Assembly (NCBI GenBank): GCA_017543025.1
Contig: JAFYGX010000186.1
Location: forward strand, 1-24,774
Direction of reading: 5' to 3'
Length of the DNA: 24,774 bases
Source: Solobacterium sp.
GTDB taxonomy: Bacteria > Bacillota_I > Bacilli_A > Erysipelotrichales > Erysipelotrichaceae
Shown one piece after another: positions 1-8,462 of this stretch (positions are counted from its first letter, which is position 1; the number at the start of each line of letters is the position of its first letter). The position numbers were made by a program, and so were the translations under genes. The notes under the pieces were generated by a model. It was not told where the DNA came from and made no database searches. It worked only from the letters and a program-made list of their open reading frames with translations.

Positions 1-229
1 ATGGCCCTTCTGAACAGCCATTGCACAGCTCAATCTCTATAAGATATGCAAAGAGGTCAGATAGCTGCCTGTGAGTCGACAGTATCTGACCTCAATACTT
101 CTGAAATTTCACATATTCTAAACGGTCATGGGGTGTAACTTGCCCCGAGTTATCTCGCAGTGAAATTCCGGCCACCCCGGACAAATTTGGATCGCCAGGA
201 TAATCTTCTGCTTCTGAAGTATTCTGGAA
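1..229. other. Non-coding left edge, no gene recognised
   Basis: No convincing coding region is visible. Short open stretches at the very edge stop within about 75 bases. The only clear structure is an 11-bp inverted repeat at 53-93, listed separately. The stretch around 165-200 contains a GC-rich CCGG...CCGG motif that could belong to a mobile-element end, but no transposase or paired terminal repeat is visible here. Confidence 0.5.
53..93. repeat. 11-bp perfect inverted repeat (hairpin)
   Basis: GAGGTCAGATA at 53-63 is matched by its exact complement TATCTGACCTC at 83-93, with a 19-nt loop. No T-tract follows on either strand, so it is not a classical terminator. It lies about 140 bases beyond the stop of the leftward gene at 230. 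It may be an mRNA 3' structure, a protein-binding site or part of a degraded mobile element. Confidence 0.55.
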
Positions 230-1516
230 TCAGAGCGCTTCATGGACACCGGCTTCATAGAGCACACGGGTGATGACCGGAGAACCCGGTTTCAGATACT
301 CTGTGTTGAGAAAGGAAAGATAAGTGCCGGGCGTGACAATTCCGTTCAGCCGGATGAGATTGGGCGAAGGGCTGCGGATCAGTTCATCCGCAAGCATGAC
401 GCAGTTTGTGGAAGAGATGAAGTAGGTGCGGAATTTTCCGTGCGTGAATTTGAACATTTCACAGAAGGTTTCCCGGTAGACTCTGCTTGCATAGTCTTTG
501 CAGGAGGACATGTCTTTTCCACTGTCATGTGCTTTTTCAGCTGCGCATTTCCATGGGATTGTCCGTGAAAACAGATTGCGGATGCGTGATTCCAGAAGCT
601 GTTTCTGTTCATCGCTGAGCCGGATGCCGTAACCGATCACGGTCTTTCCGTCGGTCGTGATGCTTTCCTGCAGAAATTCCTTTTCCTTTGCGCGGATCAG
701 TACGCCGTCACCGTACGTGCCGTTGAGCCGGCGGCTCTGTGGATCATGGTTGCCGTAGGACAGAATCATTCCGTGATAGGACAGATCGATATGCCCGAAG
801 ATCTCCGGGCCTTTTCCTTTCATATAAACATATACAAAGAGATCTGCCGGCTCCGTTGAGCCCGGGATTTCAAGCCGTGATTCGTGCTTCAGTTTTTTGA
901 TGGACATATACGCTTCCAGCGGAATAAACGCATTCAGCAGCACCGGCAGACTGTAGGAGAAGGAAAAGGACTGGGGATGTTTTCGTTTTCGCATCAGAAA
1001 GAAATGAAACAGCAGGCCGACAACGCCGTAGACAATGAAATAAATGCCGGCGATCAGCGAGAGGATGTTCGTTTTGATGGAAAGATTGGTTCCGAGAATC
1101 ATCAGCCATGCCAGCGTCATGGAAACAATGCCGGAGAGCAGCCGCGGGAGTGCTCCCTGCATCTGATCGCGGAAGAGCACATAGAAATCAATCAGTGAAA
1201 TCGCTCCCTGAGCGAACATCCACCATCCGAAGAAGACATGGATCCAGCGGATAAAGGTCTGCGGCTGAAATACGATCGCAGCCGCAAAGAGGATGTCAAA
1301 CAGAATCAGAAACAGATCGCTGGTCTCAGCGGGCTTCGCGCCGGAGCGGGTATTGAGAAGAATGTGAATTGGCAGAATGATGCAGATCAGAAGGGTGAGG
1401 AGATATAAAATAAACCAGCCGGTAAACTGTCTGGTCAGTATCAGTATGCCAAGCAGCAGAACCATCAGGTCCGAACCGAAATTTCCGATGTAATCAAACA
1501 GCCTCAGATGATCCAT
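230..1516 (-). CDS. Membrane protein with HdeD/DUF308-like N-terminus and permuted papain-fold (YiiX/NlpC-like) C-terminus
   Basis: A 428-residue two-part protein. Residues 1 to about 175 form roughly six hydrophobic segments (about 16-50, 67-85, 93-115, 125-142, 150-174), resembling the HdeD/DUF308 type of compact membrane domain. A basic stretch (RKRKH, 176-180) follows. Residues about 225-428 look like a circularly permuted papain-fold domain of the YiiX/LRAT-like group: a catalytic-type His in GHIDLSYHG (H242) comes first, and a Cys in STNCVMLADEL (C372) later. This His-before-Cys order marks permuted members. Such domains act as amidases, peptidases or acyltransferases on cell-wall or lipid substrates; the substrate here is unknown. 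The gene diverges from tex. No Shine-Dalgarno is visible before the ATG. The family assignment is by pattern only, so the enzymatic role is tentative. Confidence 0.7.
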   Translation of the reverse strand: MDHLRLFDYIGNFGSDLMVLLLGILILTRQFTGWFILYLLTLLICIILPIHILLNTRSGAKPAETSDLFLILFDILFAAAIVFQPQTFIRWIHVFFGWWMFAQGAISLIDFYVLFRDQMQGALPRLLSGIVSMTLAWLMILGTNLSIKTNILSLIAGIYFIVYGVVGLLFHFFLMRKRKHPQSFSFSYSLPVLLNAFIPLEAYMSIKKLKHESRLEIPGSTEPADLFVYVYMKGKGPEIFGHIDLSYHGMILSYGNHDPQSRRLNGTYGDGVLIRAKEKEFLQESITTDGKTVIGYGIRLSDEQKQLLESRIRNLFSRTIPWKCAAEKAHDSGKDMSSCKDYASRVYRETFCEMFKFTHGKFRTYFISSTNCVMLADELIRSPSPNLIRLNGIVTPGTYLSFLNTEYLKPGSPVITRVLYEAGVHEAL

Positions 1517-1522
1517 ACAGCA

Positions 1523-1549
1523 ATGCTAGCACAAAATGCTTCAAAGCAT
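1523..1549 (-). promoter_or_regulatory. Possible promoter and 14-bp palindrome upstream of the leftward membrane-protein gene
   Basis: On the minus strand an extended -10-like element (TGC followed by TAGCAT, 1523-1528) ends six bases before the ATG at 1516. Transcription would therefore start at or next to the start codon. Just upstream is a palindrome, ATGCTT-CA-AAGCAT (1536-1549), in the divergent region shared with tex, positioned where an operator could act. No good -35 is visible. Confidence 0.35.
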
Positions 1550-1614
1550 GTATGTAAGCAGCGGAGATCCGAAAAGAAAGAGCGGACAAGCGAATCGGAA
1601 AAAAACGTCAAGTC

Positions 1615-1642
1615 CTGACAATTGCGCATTCCGTGATAAGAT
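1615..1642 (+). promoter_or_regulatory. Promoter of tex
   Basis: CTGACA (1615-1620) and TAAGAT (1637-1642) are separated by 16 bases, with the TG of an extended -10 at 1634-1635. Transcription would begin near 1649, giving a leader of about 19 bases. That fits the downstream start at 1668 rather than the longer open frame from 1536. Confidence 0.6.
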
Positions 1643-1667
1643 AGACGGGCACGAAAGGATTTGGATT

Positions 1668-3956
1668 ATGAACGAAGAAATTATTCAAACAGTTGCCAGG
1701 GCGCTGAACGTCAGGGAAGAACAGGTCCGCGTCACGCTGAGCATGCTGGAAGAGGGTTCCACAGTACCGTTTATCGCGCGTTACCGCAAGGATCAGACCA
1801 AAGGTCTGGATGAAGAGCAGATTCTCTTTATTGAAAAGCAGTATAAATATGAAGTGAATCTGCAGGAGCGCAAGGAAGCGGTTCTGAATCTGATTGAGCA
1901 GCAGGGAAAACTGACGGATGAGATCCGTGATTCGATCAATGCCTGCACAAAGCTCTCAGAAGTAGAAGATCTTTATAAGCCTTACAAGCAGAAGAAAAAG
2001 ACACGTGCCGGCGTTGCGATCAGAAATGGTCTGCAGCCGCTCGCTGACTGGATGCTGGGGCTGCCGGAAAGCGGCGATCTGAATGCAGAAGCGGAAAAAT
2101 ACATCAATGAGGAAGTCAAGACTGCACAGGATGCAGTTCAGGGCGCAAAGGATATCATTGCCGAGAATGTTTCCGACAATGCAAAACTGCGCTGGGCGTT
2201 CAAGGATGAGATCGTAAAGACCGGTGTTCTCTCCACTAAGCTCAAAAAGGATGCGGTGGATGAGAAGAAGGTCTATGAGATGTATTATGACCGCAGTGAG
2301 AAGATCACCCAGATCGCAAATCACCGTGTGATGGCGATCGACCGGGCAGAAAAGGAAAAGGTGATTACCGTCTCCTTCTCCTATGATGCGGAGCATCTGG
2401 AAGAAGAGGCATACAGAGCCTATGCTCATGGCGCGAATACGATCGTGGATGCGGAACTGAAAGAAGCGATTGTCGACGGATGCGAGCGTCTGCTGTTTCC
2501 GTCTATTGAAAACGAAATCCGCAGCGATCTTTCGGAAAAGGCGCACACCAGTTCCATCGAAGTATTCTCGATGAATCTTGAAAAGCTGCTCAGCCAGCCG
2601 CCTCTGAAAGGCCGGATTGTTCTCGGGTTTGACCCGGGCTACGCCAACGGCTGCAAGCTTGCGGTGCTCGACGATACCGGAAAGATGCTTACGGTCGATA
2701 AGATTCATCCGTTCGGCAGAAACGGGGAAGTGAGCGAAGCCTCCAAGGATAAGCTTCTCAAGCTGATTCAGAAGTATCATGTTCAGATCGTTGCGATCGG
2801 AAACGGTACGGCTTCCCGGGAAAGCGAACGTCTGATTGCGGATGTGATCAGGGAAAACGGTCTTGATGTGGAATATGCGATCGTATCCGAAGCAGGTGCA
2901 TCCATCTGGTCTGCTCAGGAGGAGGCGAAGAAGGAATTCCCCGATCTTCCGATCGAACTCCGGAGTGCGGTTTCCATCGGACGCCGTCTGCTCGACCCGC
3001 TGCCTGAGCTGATCAAGATCGATCCGAAATCAATCGGCGTCGGCCAGTACCAGCATGACCTTCCGGAGAAAGCGCTGAACGAACGTCTTGATGAAGCGGT
3101 CATGAAGGTTGTCAACCGTGTCGGAGCGGATCTGAACACTGCATCACCGGAGCTTCTGACCCATATTTCCGGCCTGAATGCAGGAATCGCGAGAGAAATC
3201 GTAAACTACCGGAATGAAAACGGCCGTTTCACGAACCGCACACAGCTTCTCAAGGTCAAGAAACTCGGGCCGAAAGCCTATACGCAGTGTGCTGGCTTCC
3301 TTCGCATCATGGGCGGAGAAGAACCGCTTGATGAGACAAATATCCATCCGGAAAGCTATGAAGCCGCAAGAAAGGTGATGGAAGCGTGCGGAATTACCAC
3401 GCTTGGCACACCGGATGCGCAGTTCCCGGAAGAGAAGGTTCAGGATCTTGGGATTGACGCCTATACACTGAAAGATATTGAAGATGCGATCCGTACGCCG
3501 CTGCGCGATTACCGTGATCAGTTTGAAGGTGCGATTCTGCGGAATGACGTGCTTGAGATCACGGATCTCAAAGTAGGTGATCAGCTGAGCGGTACCGTCC
3601 GGAACGTTGTTGACTTCGGTGCATTCGTTGATATCGGACTGCATGAAGACGGTCTGGTGCATATCACACGGATGTCGATGAAACGGATCAAGCACCCGAG
3701 TGAAGTGGTATCGGTCGGTGACATTGTGACCGTTTATGTATTTGATGTTGATGAAGCGAAGGGAAGAGTTGCCCTGAGTCTTCTGCCGAAGGAGATGCTG
3801 GACAAGCGGGATGCCGCGTTTGAGGCAAACCGCCGCAACCGCAGCGACCGTCATGGCAAGCGCAGGAATGACCGTCATGGAAAACCTGCTGAGAAGAAGC
3901 CAATCTCCATGGAAGAGGCAACTGCAAACCTGCTCGCAAGATTCGGTAAGCACTGA
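1668..3956 (+). CDS. tex: Tex family RNA-binding transcription accessory protein
   Basis: A 762-residue Tex/YqgF-type protein, a nucleic-acid-binding factor that associates with RNA polymerase and ribosomes. In order: a helical N-terminal domain with the typical VPFIARYRKDQT motif near residues 25-36; a YqgF-like RNase H fold from about 315 (LGFDPGYANGCKLAVLD); a helix-hairpin-helix region at about 481-547 (DLNTASPELLTHISGL); and a C-terminal S1 domain at about 627-708 (VRNVVDFGAFVDIG). The frame is open from 1536, but the ATG at 1668 has a GAAAGGA ribosome-binding site and sits just after a good promoter, and homologues begin at this point. The last about 50 residues are basic, with a near-duplicate RHGKRRNDRHGK motif, probably a nucleic-acid-binding tail. 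Length is close to that expected for the family. Confidence 0.95.
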   Translation: MNEEIIQTVARALNVREEQVRVTLSMLEEGSTVPFIARYRKDQTKGLDEEQILFIEKQYKYEVNLQERKEAVLNLIEQQGKLTDEIRDSINACTKLSEVEDLYKPYKQKKKTRAGVAIRNGLQPLADWMLGLPESGDLNAEAEKYINEEVKTAQDAVQGAKDIIAENVSDNAKLRWAFKDEIVKTGVLSTKLKKDAVDEKKVYEMYYDRSEKITQIANHRVMAIDRAEKEKVITVSFSYDAEHLEEEAYRAYAHGANTIVDAELKEAIVDGCERLLFPSIENEIRSDLSEKAHTSSIEVFSMNLEKLLSQPPLKGRIVLGFDPGYANGCKLAVLDDTGKMLTVDKIHPFGRNGEVSEASKDKLLKLIQKYHVQIVAIGNGTASRESERLIADVIRENGLDVEYAIVSEAGASIWSAQEEAKKEFPDLPIELRSAVSIGRRLLDPLPELIKIDPKSIGVGQYQHDLPEKALNERLDEAVMKVVNRVGADLNTASPELLTHISGLNAGIAREIVNYRNENGRFTNRTQLLKVKKLGPKAYTQCAGFLRIMGGEEPLDETNIHPESYEAARKVMEACGITTLGTPDAQFPEEKVQDLGIDAYTLKDIEDAIRTPLRDYRDQFEGAILRNDVLEITDLKVGDQLSGTVRNVVDFGAFVDIGLHEDGLVHITRMSMKRIKHPSEVVSVGDIVTVYVFDVDEAKGRVALSLLPKEMLDKRDAAFEANRRNRSDRHGKRRNDRHGKPAEKKPISMEEATANLLARFGKH

Positions 3957-3967
3957 TTCTCTGATGC

Positions 3968-4039
3968 AGAAAAAAAGGACTGTAAGATACTTCAGGCAAA
4001 GCGTATTTCATGCCTGAGAGTCATTACAGCCCTTTTTCT
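3968..4039. terminator. Bidirectional terminator between tex and the MATE gene
   Basis: The outer stem pairs 3968-3985 (A-rich, ending GGACTGTAA) with 4024-4039 (TTACAGC then CCTTTTTCT). An inner stem pairs TCAGGCA (3992-3998) with TGCCTGA (4011-4017). The A-rich left and T-rich right ends give a U-tract on either strand, suiting the two convergent genes on either side. Confidence 0.85.
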
Positions 4040-4061
4040 GATTATGCCGGGTTCTGTCAGC

Positions 4062-5495
4062 TCAGCGTTGTTCTTCCTGTGCCTTTGCCGCAAATGCATT
4101 GTCGAGCCATGCTCCGCGGGCAAGCCGGATGAGGAACAGAATGCCGCGGATGTTGAGTTCGACGCACATTGCGATCCATACGCCGGTAAGACCCATGGTC
4201 CGGACAAGAATGGAAGCCAGGGCAATCCGTACACCCCACATACTGACAAGATTCAGAATGCCCGGCACCAGCGTATCACCGGCTCCGCGCAGTGCACCGC
4301 TTATGACGATGCTTGCCGCAAACATCGGTTCGGCCAGAAGTTCAATGCGCAGCACCTTTACGCCGAGTTCCTGTACTTCCCTTACCGGAGTGAGAAAGGC
4401 GAAGACTGCAGGACATGCGATATACATGAGGATGCCGGCGATGGTCATCAGCACCATGCCAAGGCCGGTTGCCAGCCAGGCAAAACTGCGTGCCAGATCT
4501 TTCCGCTTTGCCCCGATTGCCTGACCGATCAGTGTAGTAGCGGCAGCGGCGACGCCGAAACCCGGCATGTAACAGCAGGCTTCTGCAGTGACCGCAAACG
4601 AGTTGGCTGCCAGTGAAATTGTTCCAAGCGGAGCGACAATCCGGGTCGAGACGATCTGGGCAATCGTGAGTGCGGAACGCTCCAGCGCCATCGGAACGGA
4701 AATATGAATCGCTTCAAGGAGTATCTGCAGTTCAATCCGCCAGCGTCCTTTCTGAAGCAGATTGAGGACGGGTGATTTTACGCATACTGCATAGGCAAGA
4801 ACCATACCGGAAAACAGATAGGAAAATGCAGTGCCGAGTGCGGCTCCGGTTACGCCAAGACCTGCTCCGTAAACCGGAAAGGAGAAAGCGCCAAGCGAGA
4901 CTATGCGGGTCGGGAAAATGAGAAAGAAATTGAACAGTACGTCGCTTGCGCAGCAGAGAATTCCGACAATGCTGGGAGTGCGCATATTGCCGGTGCACTG
5001 AAGCGAGGAAAGAAACAGGTTGTACAGCATGCGAACCGGAAGAAACAGCGCATATATCAGAAAATAGCGCGAGGCGTTATTCAGAATCTCAGGATTGCCG
5101 CCCAGCCAGCCGGGAAGCGCGCCGGAAACAGACACGCACACAGCGGTAAGCAGAAGCGAGAAGAGAAGGGAGACCAGAATTGACTCCCGGAAGATGCGGG
5201 AAGCTTTTTCCGTATCACCGGCTCCGGTCGCCTGGGCAACCTGTACGGAAAATCCATATACGATCGCCATGATCAGATTGCCGACCAGCCAGGTGGAGGA
5301 AGCGACAAGCCCGATCGAAGCACTGGCGCCGGCGCCGAGGGAACCGACCATGGCGGAGTCAATATACTGCATGACGATCTCGGAGATCATTGCGAGAATA
5401 GTCGGAACCGAAAGGGTGAGAACGACTGCCAGCCGGGTGGAAAACGGGACGGCTTCTGCTGAATGCATGACATGTTCAAGACTGATTTTTCTCAT
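4062..5495 (-). CDS. MATE family multidrug/metabolite exporter
   Basis: A 477-residue polytopic membrane protein with about 12 hydrophobic segments, the usual size of the MATE family (cation-coupled drug/sodium antiporters of the MatE/NorM/DinF type). Supporting features are the N-terminal TLSVPTILAMISEIVMQYID segment with the following AMVGSLGA motif, the loop GLVASSTWLVGN, and an internal repeat whose second half begins near SVPMALERSALTIAQIVSTR. Two-fold pseudo-symmetry of this kind is characteristic. It probably exports cationic compounds across the cytoplasmic membrane; the substrate cannot be read from sequence. The gene converges on tex and diverges from msrA. A TATAAT element lies only eight bases before the ATG and there is no Shine-Dalgarno, so the transcript may be nearly leaderless. 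Confidence 0.92.
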   Translation of the reverse strand: MRKISLEHVMHSAEAVPFSTRLAVVLTLSVPTILAMISEIVMQYIDSAMVGSLGAGASASIGLVASSTWLVGNLIMAIVYGFSVQVAQATGAGDTEKASRIFRESILVSLLFSLLLTAVCVSVSGALPGWLGGNPEILNNASRYFLIYALFLPVRMLYNLFLSSLQCTGNMRTPSIVGILCCASDVLFNFFLIFPTRIVSLGAFSFPVYGAGLGVTGAALGTAFSYLFSGMVLAYAVCVKSPVLNLLQKGRWRIELQILLEAIHISVPMALERSALTIAQIVSTRIVAPLGTISLAANSFAVTAEACCYMPGFGVAAAATTLIGQAIGAKRKDLARSFAWLATGLGMVLMTIAGILMYIACPAVFAFLTPVREVQELGVKVLRIELLAEPMFAASIVISGALRGAGDTLVPGILNLVSMWGVRIALASILVRTMGLTGVWIAMCVELNIRGILFLIRLARGAWLDNAFAAKAQEEQR

Positions 5496-5503
5496 ATGCC
5501 CGT

Positions 5504-5509
5504 ATTATA
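5504..5509 (-). promoter_or_regulatory. -10 element of the MATE gene, close to the start codon
   Basis: A perfect TATAAT on the minus strand (ATTATA on the plus strand) ends eight bases before the ATG at 5495. The expected start of transcription falls on or just before the start codon. No convincing -35 is visible. This may be a leaderless promoter, or the true start codon may lie further inside the gene. Confidence 0.45.
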
Positions 5510-5580
5510 AATGGGATTGTGCGGCCAGCGGAACGAAAGTCGGAAAATATACGGAAAAACGAACGATCCGTTCTTTTGGC

Positions 5581-5609
5581 TTAAGCATTGGGGCACTCAG
5601 GGTTATAAT
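5581..5609 (+). promoter_or_regulatory. Promoter of the msrA-ppk1-nucleoside kinase operon
   Basis: TTAAGC (5581-5586, weak -35) and a perfect TATAAT (5604-5609) are 17 bases apart. Transcription would begin near 5616. The in-frame ATG at 5608 overlaps the -10 and would not be transcribed. This supports the GTG at 5635 as the start of msrA, which has GGAG at 5621-5624. Confidence 0.55.
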
Positions 5610-5634
5610 GAAAAACGATTGGAGTATCATTTTT

Positions 5635-6156
5635 GTGAAAAAGGAAATCTATTTTGCAGGAGGATGTTTCTGGGGGATGGAACGTGCATTCCAGGAACTG
5701 AACGGTGTCATGGAAACCACTGTCGGTTATGCCAACGGTACAGCGGATCATCCGACGTACGAGCAGGTGTGCTCGGATACGACCGGGCATCGAGAAACCG
5801 TAAAAGTGGTCTATGATCCGGAGAAGATCCGTCTTGCGGTACTGCTGAAAGCGTATTTCATCTGCATTGATCCGACCATGAAAAACAGACAGGGAGAGGA
5901 TATCGGCTCGCAGTATCAGACCGGAATCTACACAGTGGACGAAGAAAGCTATGAAGCGGTGAAAAAAGCGGCCGAGGAGGAAAAACGCCGTTATCCGGTA
6001 TTCTTTACGGAAATAGCTATGCTTAAATGTTTCTGGCCGGCGGAAGAATACCATCAGGATTACCTGAAGCACCACCCGCAGGGATATTGCCATATTGCAG
6101 CCCGGGAATTTGAACAGATCAGACAGCTGAATCAGGAAGGAGCGATGAATGTATGA
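5635..6156 (+). CDS. msrA: Peptide-methionine (S)-S-oxide reductase MsrA
   Basis: A 173-residue MsrA, which reduces methionine-S-sulfoxide in oxidised proteins. The catalytic GCFWG motif is near the N-terminus (Cys11). Other family motifs follow: TTVGYANG (28-35), GHRETVKVVYDP (51-62), DPTMKNRQGEDIGSQY (79-94) and PAEEYHQDYL (135-144). Cys132, just before the last motif, and Cys152 (GYC) are candidates for recycling cysteines. I chose the GTG at 5635 because it follows GGAG at a 10-base spacing, gives the standard MsrA N-terminus (KKEIYFAGGCFWG), and the upstream ATG at 5608 lies inside the -10 box. The stop overlaps the ppk1 start (ATGA), so the two are translationally coupled. Confidence 0.93.
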   Translation: MKKEIYFAGGCFWGMERAFQELNGVMETTVGYANGTADHPTYEQVCSDTTGHRETVKVVYDPEKIRLAVLLKAYFICIDPTMKNRQGEDIGSQYQTGIYTVDEESYEAVKKAAEEEKRRYPVFFTEIAMLKCFWPAEEYHQDYLKHHPQGYCHIAAREFEQIRQLNQEGAMNV

Positions 6157-8462
6157 TCAAGAACCTGTATAAAGAAGGATTTACACAGAACAGGGAACTG
6201 TCCTGGCTCCGGTTTGATGAACGGTGTCTGAATGAAGCGAGAGATTCCAGTGTACCGCTGCTGGAGCGAATGAAATTCGTGGCGATTTTCTCATCCAATC
6301 TGGATGAGTTTTTCAGCGTTCGTGTCGGCTCGATCACTGACCTGAAGAAATACAAACCGGAGTCGGTAGATAATAAAACCGGACTGACGCCGGAAGGCCA
6401 GCTGAAGAAGATCTATCTCTCCTCCAACCGTCTGTGCGACAGAAGGGAAGATGTGTTCCGGGATCTGAAGCGTGCTCTGAAAAAAGAAGGTATCTTCGAT
6501 CTGACGATGGAAGAGTGCACGAAAGAAGAAAAGACCTGGATCAAGAAGTATTTCCGTTCAATCGCACCGCTTCTCGGCGGCCAGATCGTCGACAGCCGGC
6601 ATCCGCTGCCGTCGCTGCAGTCCGGCGTTCTCTATGCGGCCGGGCTGATGAAGTATAACGGAAACGAAGTGTTTGTGCTTGTACCGGTGCCGTCCTCGCT
6701 GCCGAAGATTGTCCGGCTTCCCTCCAGAAAAGGGGAGATCCGCTATGTGCATATGGAAGACATCATTCTCGAAAACCTTGAAAGTGTATTCAAGGGGGCA
6801 GTGATCCGTGACCGGATGAAGTTCATGGTGATTCGGAATGCGGACGTGAGCGTGGACGATGATTCCTTTGAAGATTCGGAAGATTACCGTGACCGGATGG
6901 TCCGTATGCTGAAGAAGCGGAAGCGGATGAATCCGGTACGGATTGAGCTTTCCCGCCGGATCAGCGAAGGAATGATGAAATATCTTTCGAAATATCTCAA
7001 AGCAGAAGATCGGATGATCTATGTATGCAATATGCCGATGGATCGCAAGTATATGTTTCAGATTGCCGAGCTTCTGCCGAAGGAACTGGCGGATAAGCTT
7101 TCCTACCCGCCATATACCCCGAAGATGACAACGACTCTGGATTACAGTCAGAATCTGTTCGACCAGATTCAGAAGCGGGATGTCCTGCTGTCCTATCCGT
7201 ATGAATCCATGGATCCCTTCCTGCTTCTCATCAAGGAAGCGGCGGCAGATCCGGACGTCGTATCGATCAAGATCACCATTTACCGCCTTGCCCGCCGGGC
7301 GAGACTGGTGGATTACCTGTGTCTTGCGGCGGAAAACGGTAAGGAAGTGGATGTGCTGATCGAACTGAAAGCCCGGTTCGATGAACAGAACAATATTGAC
7401 TATTCGCAGAAGCTGATGGACGCCGGATGCACAGTGATGTATGGATTTGAAGAATACAAGGTGCATTCTAAAGTATGTCTGATCACCCGCATGAAAGACC
7501 GGAAGGCGAGTCACACCGCACTGATTGCCACCGGCAATTTCAACGAGAATACCGCAAAGCAGTATACCGATCTGGCATATCTTACCGCACGGCCCGGAAT
7601 TGTGCGTGATACGGTCAGTTTTTTCCAGAATATGATGATGGGCAAACTGGATGGCGCATACCGGTATCTGCTTGTTTCACCGGTTTCCATGAAGCAGACC
7701 ATCTGTGAGCTGATCGATAAGGAAGCCGCAAAGAAAGAGAAGGGTGTGATTACCTGCAAGCTGAATTCCGTAACCGACGAGGAGATCATCTACAAGCTTT
7801 CCGAAGCCAGCAAGGCAGGTGTGACCGTCCGCCTGATCGTGCGCGGAATCTGTTGTATTCTGCCGGAAGTGAAGGATAAGACGGAGAATGTACATGTCCG
7901 CTCGATTGTCGGCAGATATCTGGAACATTCGCGGATCTATCAGTTCGGGGAAGGCAGAGATGAAAAGCTCTATATTTCTTCTGCTGACTTCATGACCAGA
8001 AATACGGAACGCCGGGTGGAAGTTGCAGTTCCTGTTGCGGATCCCGACATCCGGAGCAGGATTCACGACTATCTGGACCTCTGTTTCAGAGACAATACAA
8101 AAGCGCGTTCCATGGACAATGAGGGAAAATACCATCATATCCATGGCGATGAGCCGGATTTCTCGTTTCAGGATGTTCTGATGGAAACGACAGCCGGTGA
8201 ACCGGAAGCAGGAACCCAGGGAACAATTCATCCTGCCCATAAGGCAATCGTATTCAATACGACCTTCAAGGGAGACTTCCCGGAAATCACAGTATCGAAA
8301 AAAGGACGGAAAAAGGCGGCGTCCGCAAAAACAGAAAACAGGACGGAAAAGAAAAAATCTGACGGAAAAGGCAGCAATAAAAAGAAGAGCAGCAGCGGAA
8401 AGAAATCCGCCGCAAAGAAAACCGGCACTAAAGGAAAGCCGAAAAACGGTAAGAAACAATGA
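6153..8462 (+). CDS. ppk1: Polyphosphate kinase PPK1 with lysine-rich C-terminal tail
   Basis: A 769-residue PPK1, which reversibly transfers the terminal phosphate of ATP to inorganic polyphosphate in the cytoplasm. The N-terminal domain starts with the family motif QNRELSWLRFDERCLNEA. The two phospholipase-D-like catalytic domains carry His438 in EEYKVHSKVCLI, the autophosphorylated histidine, and His592 in RYLEHSRIYQFG. The SSADFMTRNTERRVEV block near the C-terminus is also typical. The last about 55 residues (roughly 715-769) are an extension rich in Lys, Ser and Gly with about 20 lysines, absent from ordinary PPK1 proteins and probably disordered. The start overlaps the msrA stop by four bases and has AGGAAGGAG 10 bases upstream. 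The stop overlaps the next gene in the same way. Confidence 0.96.
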   Translation: MIKNLYKEGFTQNRELSWLRFDERCLNEARDSSVPLLERMKFVAIFSSNLDEFFSVRVGSITDLKKYKPESVDNKTGLTPEGQLKKIYLSSNRLCDRREDVFRDLKRALKKEGIFDLTMEECTKEEKTWIKKYFRSIAPLLGGQIVDSRHPLPSLQSGVLYAAGLMKYNGNEVFVLVPVPSSLPKIVRLPSRKGEIRYVHMEDIILENLESVFKGAVIRDRMKFMVIRNADVSVDDDSFEDSEDYRDRMVRMLKKRKRMNPVRIELSRRISEGMMKYLSKYLKAEDRMIYVCNMPMDRKYMFQIAELLPKELADKLSYPPYTPKMTTTLDYSQNLFDQIQKRDVLLSYPYESMDPFLLLIKEAAADPDVVSIKITIYRLARRARLVDYLCLAAENGKEVDVLIELKARFDEQNNIDYSQKLMDAGCTVMYGFEEYKVHSKVCLITRMKDRKASHTALIATGNFNENTAKQYTDLAYLTARPGIVRDTVSFFQNMMMGKLDGAYRYLLVSPVSMKQTICELIDKEAAKKEKGVITCKLNSVTDEEIIYKLSEASKAGVTVRLIVRGICCILPEVKDKTENVHVRSIVGRYLEHSRIYQFGEGRDEKLYISSADFMTRNTERRVEVAVPVADPDIRSRIHDYLDLCFRDNTKARSMDNEGKYHHIHGDEPDFSFQDVLMETTAGEPEAGTQGTIHPAHKAIVFNTTFKGDFPEITVSKKGRKKAASAKTENRTEKKKSDGKGSNKKKSSSGKKSAAKKTGTKGKPKNGKKQ

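Noticed and set aside
1536..1667. 44-codon N-terminal extension of tex
   Set aside because: It contains the tex promoter and resembles no Tex N-terminus. The ATG at 1668 has a ribosome-binding site.
4044..4616. Plus-strand open frames opposite the MATE gene
   Set aside because: Cys/His/Gly-rich shadow translations of a membrane protein gene. The MATE frame explains the region.
5095..5634. Long upstream extension of the msrA reading frame
   Set aside because: It runs antisense through the MATE gene, has no MsrA similarity, and the promoter with TATAAT at 5604-5609 lies inside it. The GTG at 5635 gives the normal MsrA N-terminus.
6558..7514. Long open frame on the minus strand inside ppk1 (also 3144-3953 in tex and 23561-24457 in the EAL gene)
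   Set aside because: These are antisense shadows of strongly conserved genes, with His/Arg/Phe-rich compositions typical of reversed codons and no recognisable domains.
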